Source of the DNA: Chondrinema litorale
GTDB taxonomy: Bacteria; Bacteroidota; Bacteroidia; Cytophagales; Flammeovirgaceae
Assembly (NCBI RefSeq): GCF_026250525.1
Contig: NZ_CP111045.1
Coordinates: 248,001 to 312,000 of the forward strand
Length of the DNA: 64,000 bases
Direction of reading: 5' to 3'
Shown: positions 35,914-43,686 of the stretch, in pieces
Numbering within the stretch: position 1 is the first letter of the stretch
Layout of the letters: every line of letters begins with the position of its first letter
Made by a program: the position numbers and the translations under genes
Notes under the pieces: model-generated
What the model was told of the DNA's origin: nothing
The model's input: the letters and a program-made list of their open reading frames with translations, nothing else
The model's database searches: none

Positions 35914-38900
35914 ATGAAAAAACGTTTACTCCTGTTGTCAATAATTTTATGCATCTTCCATTTAACCTATGCGCAACCTATTCCACCAGATGCTTATAAT
36001 CCATCTGATAATTTTGATAAAGTGGATACTTCCATGATATATTTAGAATGGTTTGTTCCTAAAAACACTGATGAAACTTTTACTTATGATATCTATCTTG
36101 GTAAAGATGCCAATCCACCAATTTTTAGATCAGCTATAGAAATTGTAGACGGCCCTCTGAATGATGATGCTACCGAGTTCAGCTTTTCAAGTAATATTCA
36201 AGATGGAGATGATAAACTGTACCTTGCTAACTATATAAACATAAAAGACACATTCGAAACTAACACCACTTATTACTGGAAAATAGTCGCTAAAAGTGCA
36301 TCTGGACTCAATTTAGAAAGTAATATTTTTACTTTTAAAACGAGAAAACCAAACAAGTTACCAAATGCTCCAAAATTAATTTCTCCAACAGACGGAAGCA
36401 CCACCGAAAATGGAAACATTACTTTGCATTGGAATAAAAGCACTGATCCTGATGGAGATGAGGTTTCTTACCATGTCTATCTAAAAAGAGAAAACAATAT
36501 TACTTCAATTATTGCTAGCAATATTACAGATACCACTTACACCATTCCTTATCAATTGGTAGATCAATTAAACTATCAGTTTTTAGTGGCAGCAGTTGAC
36601 GGATATAGTAGTGATGCTGTCATTTCTGAAAGCAATAGTTTTACCATTGGAAACTATTATAATGACCCTCCTCAAATAGGTGATTTGATTTATCCCGTTC
36701 CTGACCCATTAATGATGAATTTAGACACCCAAAATCTTGGTTTTACGATCAATTTCACTTGGGAAGAAGCTTATGAGAAAGATGGAGATGTGCTTAAATA
36801 TGATATTTATGCTGCACAAGAGCCTGATCCGCAAACGCTGGTTGCCACTAATCTGGAAACCACAAGTTACAAACATACATTTAGCACCTATGGAATGCTT
36901 TACTGGAAAGTAGTGGTAAAAGATGAAACAGGGCTTTCAGATACTTCGTCCATCTCTTATTTTTCTTGTTGGAATAACCCACCAACTACATTATCTATCG
37001 ATATGGTGGAGGTGGAAGGAGGTACTTTTATGATGGGACAATCTGATGCTACAAAAGAATATATTTTAACTACAGATATAGGTACTGAAATTTGGTGGGA
37101 TATCACAAATGAAAACCCTGCTCATGCTGTAACCCTAAGCAATTACAAAATAGGCAAATACGAAGTTACCAACCAGCAATATGTGGAATTTTTAAATTCC
37201 ATCATACCATTTACCCACTTTGCAAATTCATTTAGATCACATAGGCAAAAATCATTTCCTTATCAGGCAGTTGTGCTCAATAATAGTAGCACACTTTGTT
37301 TGATTTTTGATGCTACTCGCGATTTATCAGAAAGAGATAATATTGGCTATGAACCTGGGTATGATTCACCGATTATCTGGAATGGAACTAATTATGAAGT
37401 GGATCCCAATTACGCAAACCATCCTGTTCGACATATGTATCATGATGGTGCTTTAAAATTTGCAGATTGGGCTGGCTATAGATTACCAACTGAAGCAGAA
37501 TGGGAGTTTGCTGCTTTAGGGGGCAATAAAAGTGAAGGTTACAAATTTGCTGGCAGTAATGATTATACTGAAGTGGCAGTACATGGCATGCATGGTGGAA
37601 TTGATGATGTGAAAAATACTGCTCCAGTCGGGTCTTTAAACCCAAATGAATTAAATATATACGACATGACTGGCAATGTAAATGAAATTTGTCAGGACTA
37701 TTATAATGAAAACTATTATAGCATAAGTGATTCATTTAATCCTGTTTGCCAAACCAAATCAAATTTAGGTCCTTCTACTAGAGGAGGCGATGCCAATAGT
37801 CGGTTTGGAACAATATTGAGGTTAAAGCGAAGAGGTTATTTGGGTGGCGCTCAACATATTACCTATGCAGGTTTAAGGCTGGCTCAATCTGATAAAATTT
37901 TATTAGAAGGTTCAATTATCGATAAAGAAGGAAATCCTATTAAAAATACACCTGTAGTAGGTTTTCCAATTGAGGTGAAAACAGATGAAAATGGGCATTA
38001 TTCAGTAGAAGTATTAGGAGGTTGGTCTGGTAAAGTGAGTGCTGTAGATAGCAATTATAGCTTTTCTCCCGCCTATATTGAGTTTGATAAATTGTATAAA
38101 GATTCAACCGAAAACAACTTTATAGCTTCTTCAGTAGATACCGAAAATTACAGCATTATCTTCAATATTTCTGATGGTACTTATCCAATAGAAAATGCCA
38201 AAGTTATAATGGATGATGAAAGTTATCTCAGTGATGCTAACGGTAAAGTGGTGATTGATGAGCTAGAAAATGGTACTTATAGCTATTCCATAGCTGCAGA
38301 TGGCTTTAAGGATTATACTAGTGAGTTTACTATTAATGATAATAATCTAGAAAAAAATATCACCCTCACTCCTATTGAAGAAACACTTTATTCAATCACC
38401 TTCCAAATTACCGATGGTACTAATCCAATTGAAAATGCCAAAGTTGTAATGGATGATGAAAGTTATCTCAGTGATGCTAATGGTAAAGTGGTAATTGATG
38501 AGCTAGAAAATGGCACTTTTAACTACTCCATTTCTGCAGATGGTTTTAATGATTATACTGGTGAATTTACTATTGAAGATGCTGATCTAGAAGAAAACAT
38601 CACCCTCACTCCTATTGAAAAACCGCTTTATTACATCATCTTCCAAATTACCGATGGTACTAATCCAATCGAAAATGCCAAAGTTGTAATGGATGATGAA
38701 AGTTATCTCAGTGATGTTAGTGGCGATGTGGTGATTAATGAGTTAAAAAATGGCACTTACAACTATTCCATTTCTGCGGATGGTTTTAATGATTATACTG
38801 GTGAATTTACTATTGAAGATGCTGATCTAGAAGAAAACATCACTTTAGAAGCTGTTATTCCTGAAACGATTATGTATTCGATTAGTGGTCAAATTCTGGA

Positions 38901-39357
38901 TGAAAAGGGAAACCCACTGGCAAATGTAAAACTCAATGGCTTTACAAATCCTCTGAAAACAGGTGAAGATGGCAGCTTTTCCACCACCGAAAATGAAAAC
39001 TGGATTGGCACCATCACACCAGAATTTGATGGTTACATATTTTCTCCTGAAAGTAAGGAAATAACCCATTTACAATCTGATGTTTCTATCGATTTTACCG
39101 CACATATTTTAGCCACTCCAATGGATAAAAAACAAGAACTTGAACTTATCCAAGTTTATCCAAACCCATCTACTGGACAATTTACCCTTGAGCTAAACAC
39201 AAAAACTTTTGTGCAAATTACAAGCATCGATGGCAAAACTGTTTTTGAAAAAACACTCTCGAAACCAACTCAAATTTCTTTAAAAGATAAAGGGCTTTAC
39301 ATCATCAAAACAGAAAACAAAAAGCAAATTTCTGTGCTGAAGGTTTTGGTAGAGTAA
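35914..39357 (+). CDS. Secreted multidomain T9SS protein with Fn3, sulfatase-modifying-factor-like and carboxypeptidase-regulatory-like modules
   Basis: 1147 residues. Signal peptide to ~20 (HLTYAQ); Fn3-like modules ~30-350 (two contain DPDGDEVSYHVY or EKDGDVLKYDIY); an FGE-sulfatase/SUMF1-type domain ~363-652 (VEGGTFMMGQ, KYEVTNQQYVEFLN, RLPTEAEWEFAALGG, NVNEICQDYYN, TYAGLRLAQ). A CarboxypepD_reg-like domain lies at ~660-740, three near-identical 80-residue beta modules at ~746-985, another CarboxypepD_reg-like domain at ~987-1065, and a T9SS type A sorting domain at the end (QVYPNPSTGQFTLEL). The active-site Cys pair of true formylglycine-generating enzymes is absent (RGGDANSRFG at the expected place), so a binding or structural role is more likely. 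It should be exported and surface-attached. Confidence 0.85.
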   Translation: MKKRLLLLSIILCIFHLTYAQPIPPDAYNPSDNFDKVDTSMIYLEWFVPKNTDETFTYDIYLGKDANPPIFRSAIEIVDGPLNDDATEFSFSSNIQDGDDKLYLANYINIKDTFETNTTYYWKIVAKSASGLNLESNIFTFKTRKPNKLPNAPKLISPTDGSTTENGNITLHWNKSTDPDGDEVSYHVYLKRENNITSIIASNITDTTYTIPYQLVDQLNYQFLVAAVDGYSSDAVISESNSFTIGNYYNDPPQIGDLIYPVPDPLMMNLDTQNLGFTINFTWEEAYEKDGDVLKYDIYAAQEPDPQTLVATNLETTSYKHTFSTYGMLYWKVVVKDETGLSDTSSISYFSCWNNPPTTLSIDMVEVEGGTFMMGQSDATKEYILTTDIGTEIWWDITNENPAHAVTLSNYKIGKYEVTNQQYVEFLNSIIPFTHFANSFRSHRQKSFPYQAVVLNNSSTLCLIFDATRDLSERDNIGYEPGYDSPIIWNGTNYEVDPNYANHPVRHMYHDGALKFADWAGYRLPTEAEWEFAALGGNKSEGYKFAGSNDYTEVAVHGMHGGIDDVKNTAPVGSLNPNELNIYDMTGNVNEICQDYYNENYYSISDSFNPVCQTKSNLGPSTRGGDANSRFGTILRLKRRGYLGGAQHITYAGLRLAQSDKILLEGSIIDKEGNPIKNTPVVGFPIEVKTDENGHYSVEVLGGWSGKVSAVDSNYSFSPAYIEFDKLYKDSTENNFIASSVDTENYSIIFNISDGTYPIENAKVIMDDESYLSDANGKVVIDELENGTYSYSIAADGFKDYTSEFTINDNNLEKNITLTPIEETLYSITFQITDGTNPIENAKVVMDDESYLSDANGKVVIDELENGTFNYSISADGFNDYTGEFTIEDADLEENITLTPIEKPLYYIIFQITDGTNPIENAKVVMDDESYLSDVSGDVVINELKNGTYNYSISADGFNDYTGEFTIEDADLEENITLEAVIPETIMYSISGQILDEKGNPLANVKLNGFTNPLKTGEDGSFSTTENENWIGTITPEFDGYIFSPESKEITHLQSDVSIDFTAHILATPMDKKQELELIQVYPNPSTGQFTLELNTKTFVQITSIDGKTVFEKTLSKPTQISLKDKGLYIIKTENKKQISVLKVLVE
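38149..38868 (+). repeat. Three tandem 240-bp repeats within the T9SS gene
   Basis: The units start at 38149, 38389 and 38629 with an exact 240-bp period, and long stretches of the DNA are identical (for example the codons for AKVVMDDESYLSD). High nucleotide identity points to recent amplification or homogenisation. Confidence 0.9.
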
Positions 39358-39368
39358 GTATTCTATAA

Positions 39369-39412
39369 ATATTGCCAGTTTCTGAAAGGTAAAGAAACTG
39401 GCAATATCAATT
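39369..39412 (+). terminator. Rho-independent terminator after the multidomain T9SS gene
   Basis: A perfect 15-bp stem (ATATTGCCAGTTTCT with AGAAACTGGCAATAT) and a 9-nt loop are followed by CAATTTATTT. It lies 12 bp after the stop. Confidence 0.85.
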
Positions 39413-39931
39413 TATTTAAAAAGATAGCTAGTTCCATAAAAATGATTTTCCCAACTTCACTGAAAGTAGTCTCTATCCTGTTTCACACATATTTTTTAAT
39501 AAATGACAAGGCAAGTATATCCTTCCTTAGAGAATTACTTTTTCTTCCAATCAGTAAGTGTATTTTTTTATAACCTTCTTTTGGATATATCATATCTAAA
39601 ATACCTATATTAAAGTATCTATAGATGAGAGCTATTTATATTGGATAGTTGAATTAAAAAAGCTTATGTGACTATACTTATTTTACTATCTTAAGCAGCC
39701 ATATGCATTTCCTAGGCTTTCACCATAAAAATATTAACCAACTCACTATTAGCAGAATAATTTTTTCAGTTCTTTATATACTATTTATATAGGCCCTAGA
39801 GCCCTAGAAATTATTAAAAAATATCAAATATAATTTTTTACCATCCAAATATAACCCTAAATATAGTTACAATAAATTGAATTAAATTACGTTTTTTTTG
39901 TAAATATCTAACACTATAAAACCTCTAGTCA
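39413..39931. other. Upstream region of the esterase gene
   Basis: About 520 bp, AT-rich, with no gene or clear operator. The last 100 bp presumably hold the promoter, but no perfect TAnnTTTG was found. Confidence 0.5.
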
Positions 39932-42241
39932 ATGAAAAAATTTCAATTTATTTTGGCACTTTTCCTTGTGTCATCATTCCAAATACTAAAGGCTCAAAAT
40001 ACGGCTAAGCTAGCTCAATATGATGGCCAGACCAGAGCTTATCTGGAATATTTGCCTCCTAATTATACCACTGACGGTGATCAGGTTCCGGCCATCATTT
40101 TCTTGCATGGCTGGGGAGAACGTGGAGATATTACCAATACAAATACTGTGATGAATATTGCCAATGTGGGTTATAACACTCCTCCCAGTATTGTGCAGGG
40201 TGGACATGATATGTGTTTTGATGTGGATGGTGAAACTGTTTGTTTTGCTGTTTTCTCTCCTCAACAGTCCGATAACTACAATAGCTGGGTAGATGAAAAT
40301 CAAAACCGTAATAACGTACAGTCTTTTGTAGAATTTGTATTGGCTACTTATAATGTAAATCCGGATAAAATTTACCTTACTGGGTTTAGTATGGGGGCTG
40401 CCGCAACTTATAAAGCAGCAGCGTCTACTGATAATGAGCCTAATCTTTTTGCAGCAATTGCTCCTGTGGCAGGAACGGCTTATGACAGCGATCTATGTAG
40501 AATTGCTGACGCTAACATTTCTGTGTGGGCATTTCACGGAGAGTCGGATCGTACCGAGCATCCTTTTTACTGGGGTGAAAAAACCTTTGAAAAATTGCAA
40601 GCTTGTCAGGGAAATCTTGATGCAGTTTGGACGTCATATCCGTCAGTGGGTCATCAAGGAGCTAGTGCCCGGGCCTATAGAGCTAATCATTCTCTACATA
40701 ATCCTAATTTGTATGAATGGTTTGCCACTAAGGTGAGAAATGAGTCAGATAGCGTTAGCATTCCACAAGTAGCAGATCAGCTAGCAATTACTAATGTGAC
40801 CTATAATTCGGTTAACTTAACATGGTCTGATAATTCTAGCGATGAGAGTGGTTTTCAGATCGAAAGATCTGTAGGGAATAACAGCAATTATAGCCTGCTT
40901 ACTACCACAGCCAGCAATGTGGAAAGTTATACGAATACAGGTTTAGCTCCCGAAACTACCTACTTTTATAAAGTCAGAAGTTATAATTCAGCGGGCTATT
41001 CAGTTTATAGTTCAGAAATAAGCGTAACTACTAACGCGGTAAATGCAAGTTCATCAATCACATGGACTGATGTAGAAGGGCTTACTGTTGAATTAAATAA
41101 TGATTTAACTAAAAATTCTACCTATCATACTATGGCAGGAGCTGCTTCCGTAGAAGTACTAGAGGCAGGGGAAGATGGATGGTTTGAAATAGAGGTGGAT
41201 ACAACGGGATTTGGGAGATGGATAGGCTTTTCGGAAGTAAATTCAGATGCCACATCAACATCCATAGATTACTGCATAAACCTTTCGAATTTCAATCCGC
41301 AAATTTTCATATATGAAAATGGTGCTAAGAAGTGGTACGAGGGTGCGTACGCGGTTGGCGATATCATCAGAGTAGAAAGAATTGCAGATACTATATATTA
41401 TAAACAAAATGGAGCAGTTATGTATAAGTCTCTAACTCCATCTACTACTTCGTTAATCGCGGACGTACATATTGCTCATATTCATGGTAAAATTCATAAA
41501 CCAGCGATTTCTTTTGGTACTCCATCTACTACTCCTGTAGAACCTATTATAATTGATAATACTGATGAACGGGTCACCGTAACTGGAAACTGGACAACAA
41601 GTCAGGCAGGTTCTACGAGTCTCCATGGTACTAATTATCTTCACGATGGTAACGCTGGTAAAGCAAGTAAATCTGTTTCCTTTAGTACAGAATTAGCACC
41701 AGGTAGTTATGAGGTCTTCGGTTGGTGGTTTGCCTTTACAAATAGAGCTACCAATGTTCCTTTTGATATTATTCATAGCGGTGACACTTCAACAGTTTAT
41801 ATGAATCAACAAATAAATAATGCAGAGTGGGTTTCATTGGGTGTTTATGATTTTAGTGCTCAAGGTGAGGTGATTATTAGAAATGACGGAACTTCAGGAT
41901 ACGTAGTGGCAGACGCTATAAAATTTGTACCTCAGGTGAGTAGTAATAATAGAGTAGCCAGCAATTTGCAAATTGTAGAATATAGAGAGAATAATATGAC
42001 ATTATATCCAAATCCTGTTAGTACTAAACTTTATATAAACTTTCAGGATGATATGATAGATAAGGTAAATATAAAAATAATTGATCTTACCGGGAGAGTA
42101 GAATGGCAGGGTGATTTTGATGGAAATAATCAATTAGAATTAGATTTGACACAGATTAATGTTTCTAATGGAATGAAAATATTGTCTGCATCACATGGAG
42201 GAAAGGAAGTGCTATTAAGAAGACTTAAAATAGAAAAATAA
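39932..42241 (+). CDS. Secreted esterase/feruloyl-esterase-like protein with Fn3, golvesin-like and T9SS domains
   Basis: 769 residues. Signal peptide to ~21 (ILKAQ). An alpha/beta hydrolase of the Esterase_phd/PHB-depolymerase type spans ~22-270: AIIFLHGWGERGD (~54, oxyanion), LTGFSMGAAATY (nucleophile Ser ~152), WAFHGESDRT (acid) and YPSVGHQGA (His). Fn3 ~280-370 (FQIERSVGNNSNY, TTYFYKVRSYNSAG); an unassigned beta domain ~371-525; a golvesin/Xly carbohydrate-binding-like domain ~538-668 (IIDNTDERVTVTGNWTTS, YVVADAIKFVPQ); and a C-terminal sorting domain (LYPNPVSTKLYINFQ). It probably acts outside the cell on ester-linked plant or algal polysaccharide or on polyester; the substrate is inferred only from the family. 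Confidence 0.85.
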   Translation: MKKFQFILALFLVSSFQILKAQNTAKLAQYDGQTRAYLEYLPPNYTTDGDQVPAIIFLHGWGERGDITNTNTVMNIANVGYNTPPSIVQGGHDMCFDVDGETVCFAVFSPQQSDNYNSWVDENQNRNNVQSFVEFVLATYNVNPDKIYLTGFSMGAAATYKAAASTDNEPNLFAAIAPVAGTAYDSDLCRIADANISVWAFHGESDRTEHPFYWGEKTFEKLQACQGNLDAVWTSYPSVGHQGASARAYRANHSLHNPNLYEWFATKVRNESDSVSIPQVADQLAITNVTYNSVNLTWSDNSSDESGFQIERSVGNNSNYSLLTTTASNVESYTNTGLAPETTYFYKVRSYNSAGYSVYSSEISVTTNAVNASSSITWTDVEGLTVELNNDLTKNSTYHTMAGAASVEVLEAGEDGWFEIEVDTTGFGRWIGFSEVNSDATSTSIDYCINLSNFNPQIFIYENGAKKWYEGAYAVGDIIRVERIADTIYYKQNGAVMYKSLTPSTTSLIADVHIAHIHGKIHKPAISFGTPSTTPVEPIIIDNTDERVTVTGNWTTSQAGSTSLHGTNYLHDGNAGKASKSVSFSTELAPGSYEVFGWWFAFTNRATNVPFDIIHSGDTSTVYMNQQINNAEWVSLGVYDFSAQGEVIIRNDGTSGYVVADAIKFVPQVSSNNRVASNLQIVEYRENNMTLYPNPVSTKLYINFQDDMIDKVNIKIIDLTGRVEWQGDFDGNNQLELDLTQINVSNGMKILSASHGGKEVLLRRLKIEK

Positions 42242-42410
42242 TCAATTTTGAGAAGGAGGAGGCAGCAAAATGTTATTAAGCTATCTCTTCTTTTATTTTT
42301 TTAATGCATTTGAATAATTATTGATGGCTTTTATCAATTAGTGCAAAGATACATAGACTTGAAGTAGCTAAATCCTTATGATCAATAATAGGGTGTGCTT
42401 GAAGGCATAT

Positions 42411-42438
42411 AATGTGCCTATATGTAAAGTATACCCCC
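42411..42438. repeat. 46-bp dispersed repeat, copy 5, left half (interrupted by IS)
   Basis: AATGTGCCTATATGTAAAGT followed by ATACCCCC matches the first half of the repeat. The second half continues at 43656 on the other side of the IS. Rejoined, the site is a normal family member. Confidence 0.8.
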
Positions 42439-43655
42439 AAGGGCAAACGCATATAAATTATAATCTAATACTGGTTTCTCTATACTCATCAGAGCGAGCT
42501 GCTTTGAGCATTTTTCTATTGAGACTAACCGTATCTTTATTAGATTTTAACAAACTGGTAGCAATTCTGAGAACAGCACCAAAGTTTCGTGCAGCATTAT
42601 CCTTTCTCTTGGTACTAAAATCTTCACCAAATTGTACATCTAGTGACCAATGTAATTGATTTTCTATCGTCCAATGTCCTCTAATAATTTGATTAAACCG
42701 TTCAGGTGTACCCTGTAAACTACTCATGTAATATCTATGCTCACGACTTACTTTACCTGAAGCTACTACTTCTCTATAAGAGGATATTTCGATAATAGTA
42801 CTTAATCCTGTCCAACCTTGTAAGCACTCTTCTCCTATAAGATGAGCAGGTAATACTCGACACGAACGGCATTCTATCCGTCCATGTCCTTTATCCCAAC
42901 TATCCACAGCTTTCAACTCAGAGTGACCAAAACAGGATTCCACTTTATGAAGTAACTTCTTTTGATTAGCTTTTAAGCCTATCACGTAATCTGCTTCCTG
43001 TTTAACTATCTTCTCTGTAATCTTTTTTTGGCATCCAATCGCATCAATGGTGATAACTGTTCCCTTTAACTCTAGCAAATCTATTAAAGCAGGGATACTG
43101 ACTATCTCGTTAGATTTATCATCTGTATAATATTGTCCTAAACATATTTGTAGTTCACTACACCAAGCCTCTACTAAATGTACTGCACCTTTACCTCCTT
43201 GATTACCAGGTAGTTGCTGTTCTTTCTTAGTAGCACTACGGGATAGTTTTTTTCCATCGAAGTTGATAACTGTTCCTTCTTTTAGTAGTAAACCTTCTGT
43301 AACCCAGTCGATAAAGCAGTGCTCAAATGATGTATAATCTAAATGAGAAAATACACGATTAAGGGTGTCATGCGAAGGTGTTCCCTGCAAAAAGGGTAGA
43401 TATTTACGAAGCCATGTTAATTTTTCCTCTCCAAAATCGGCTATCTCTTCCCAATATCTACATCCACTTATTACCGCACTAACTGTAAGAAATAGTATTT
43501 CGTTAAGTGGATATAATTGGTTGCGTTCCATGCGGAAATCTTCAATATTAGATAGCTTTGGTAATAAAGATGATAGGTAACTGCTCGGAGTAGGCATATG
43601 AAAAATAGTATTTATTGGAAAGATAAAACTTTTTCATTTATATGCGTTTGCCCTT
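42439..43655. mobile_element. Intact ISAs1-family insertion sequence (1217 bp)
   Basis: The ends are perfect 20-bp inverted repeats: AAGGGCAAACGCATATAAAT at the left (42439-42458), with its exact reverse complement at the right (43636-43655). The flanks carry a direct repeat AGTATACCCCC (42428-42438 and 43656-43666), the target duplication. It contains a single full-length transposase gene, so it is probably recent and active. It sits inside a copy of the 46-bp dispersed repeat. Confidence 0.93.
42458..43597 (-). CDS. ISAs1-family DDE transposase
   Basis: 379 residues, full length. An N-terminal DDE_Tnp_1-associated domain (LSNIEDFRMERNQLYPLNEI, GCRYWEEIADFGEEKL, GTPSHDTLNRVFS) precedes a DDE core. 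The Asp in NFDGKKLSRS, Asp in TIDAIGCQKKI and Glu in HWTIENQLHW are the likely catalytic residues. The stop codon abuts the left inverted repeat, as is common for compact IS. No frameshift is seen. Confidence 0.95.
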   Translation of the reverse strand: MPTPSSYLSSLLPKLSNIEDFRMERNQLYPLNEILFLTVSAVISGCRYWEEIADFGEEKLTWLRKYLPFLQGTPSHDTLNRVFSHLDYTSFEHCFIDWVTEGLLLKEGTVINFDGKKLSRSATKKEQQLPGNQGGKGAVHLVEAWCSELQICLGQYYTDDKSNEIVSIPALIDLLELKGTVITIDAIGCQKKITEKIVKQEADYVIGLKANQKKLLHKVESCFGHSELKAVDSWDKGHGRIECRSCRVLPAHLIGEECLQGWTGLSTIIEISSYREVVASGKVSREHRYYMSSLQGTPERFNQIIRGHWTIENQLHWSLDVQFGEDFSTKRKDNAARNFGAVLRIATSLLKSNKDTVSLNRKMLKAARSDEYRETSIRL

Positions 43656-43686
43656 AGTATACCCCCTATTTTGCCGTAAGTCAAAA
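43656..43686. repeat. 46-bp dispersed repeat, copy 5, right half
   Basis: AGTATACCCCCTATTTTGCC then GTAAGTCA completes the interrupted copy. It ends directly at the stop codon (43687) of the FtsX-like permease gene. Confidence 0.8.

Noticed and set aside
42378..42659. 93-codon plus-strand frame across the left end of the IS
   Set aside because: It overlaps the transposase 3' end and the inverted repeat; not a gene.
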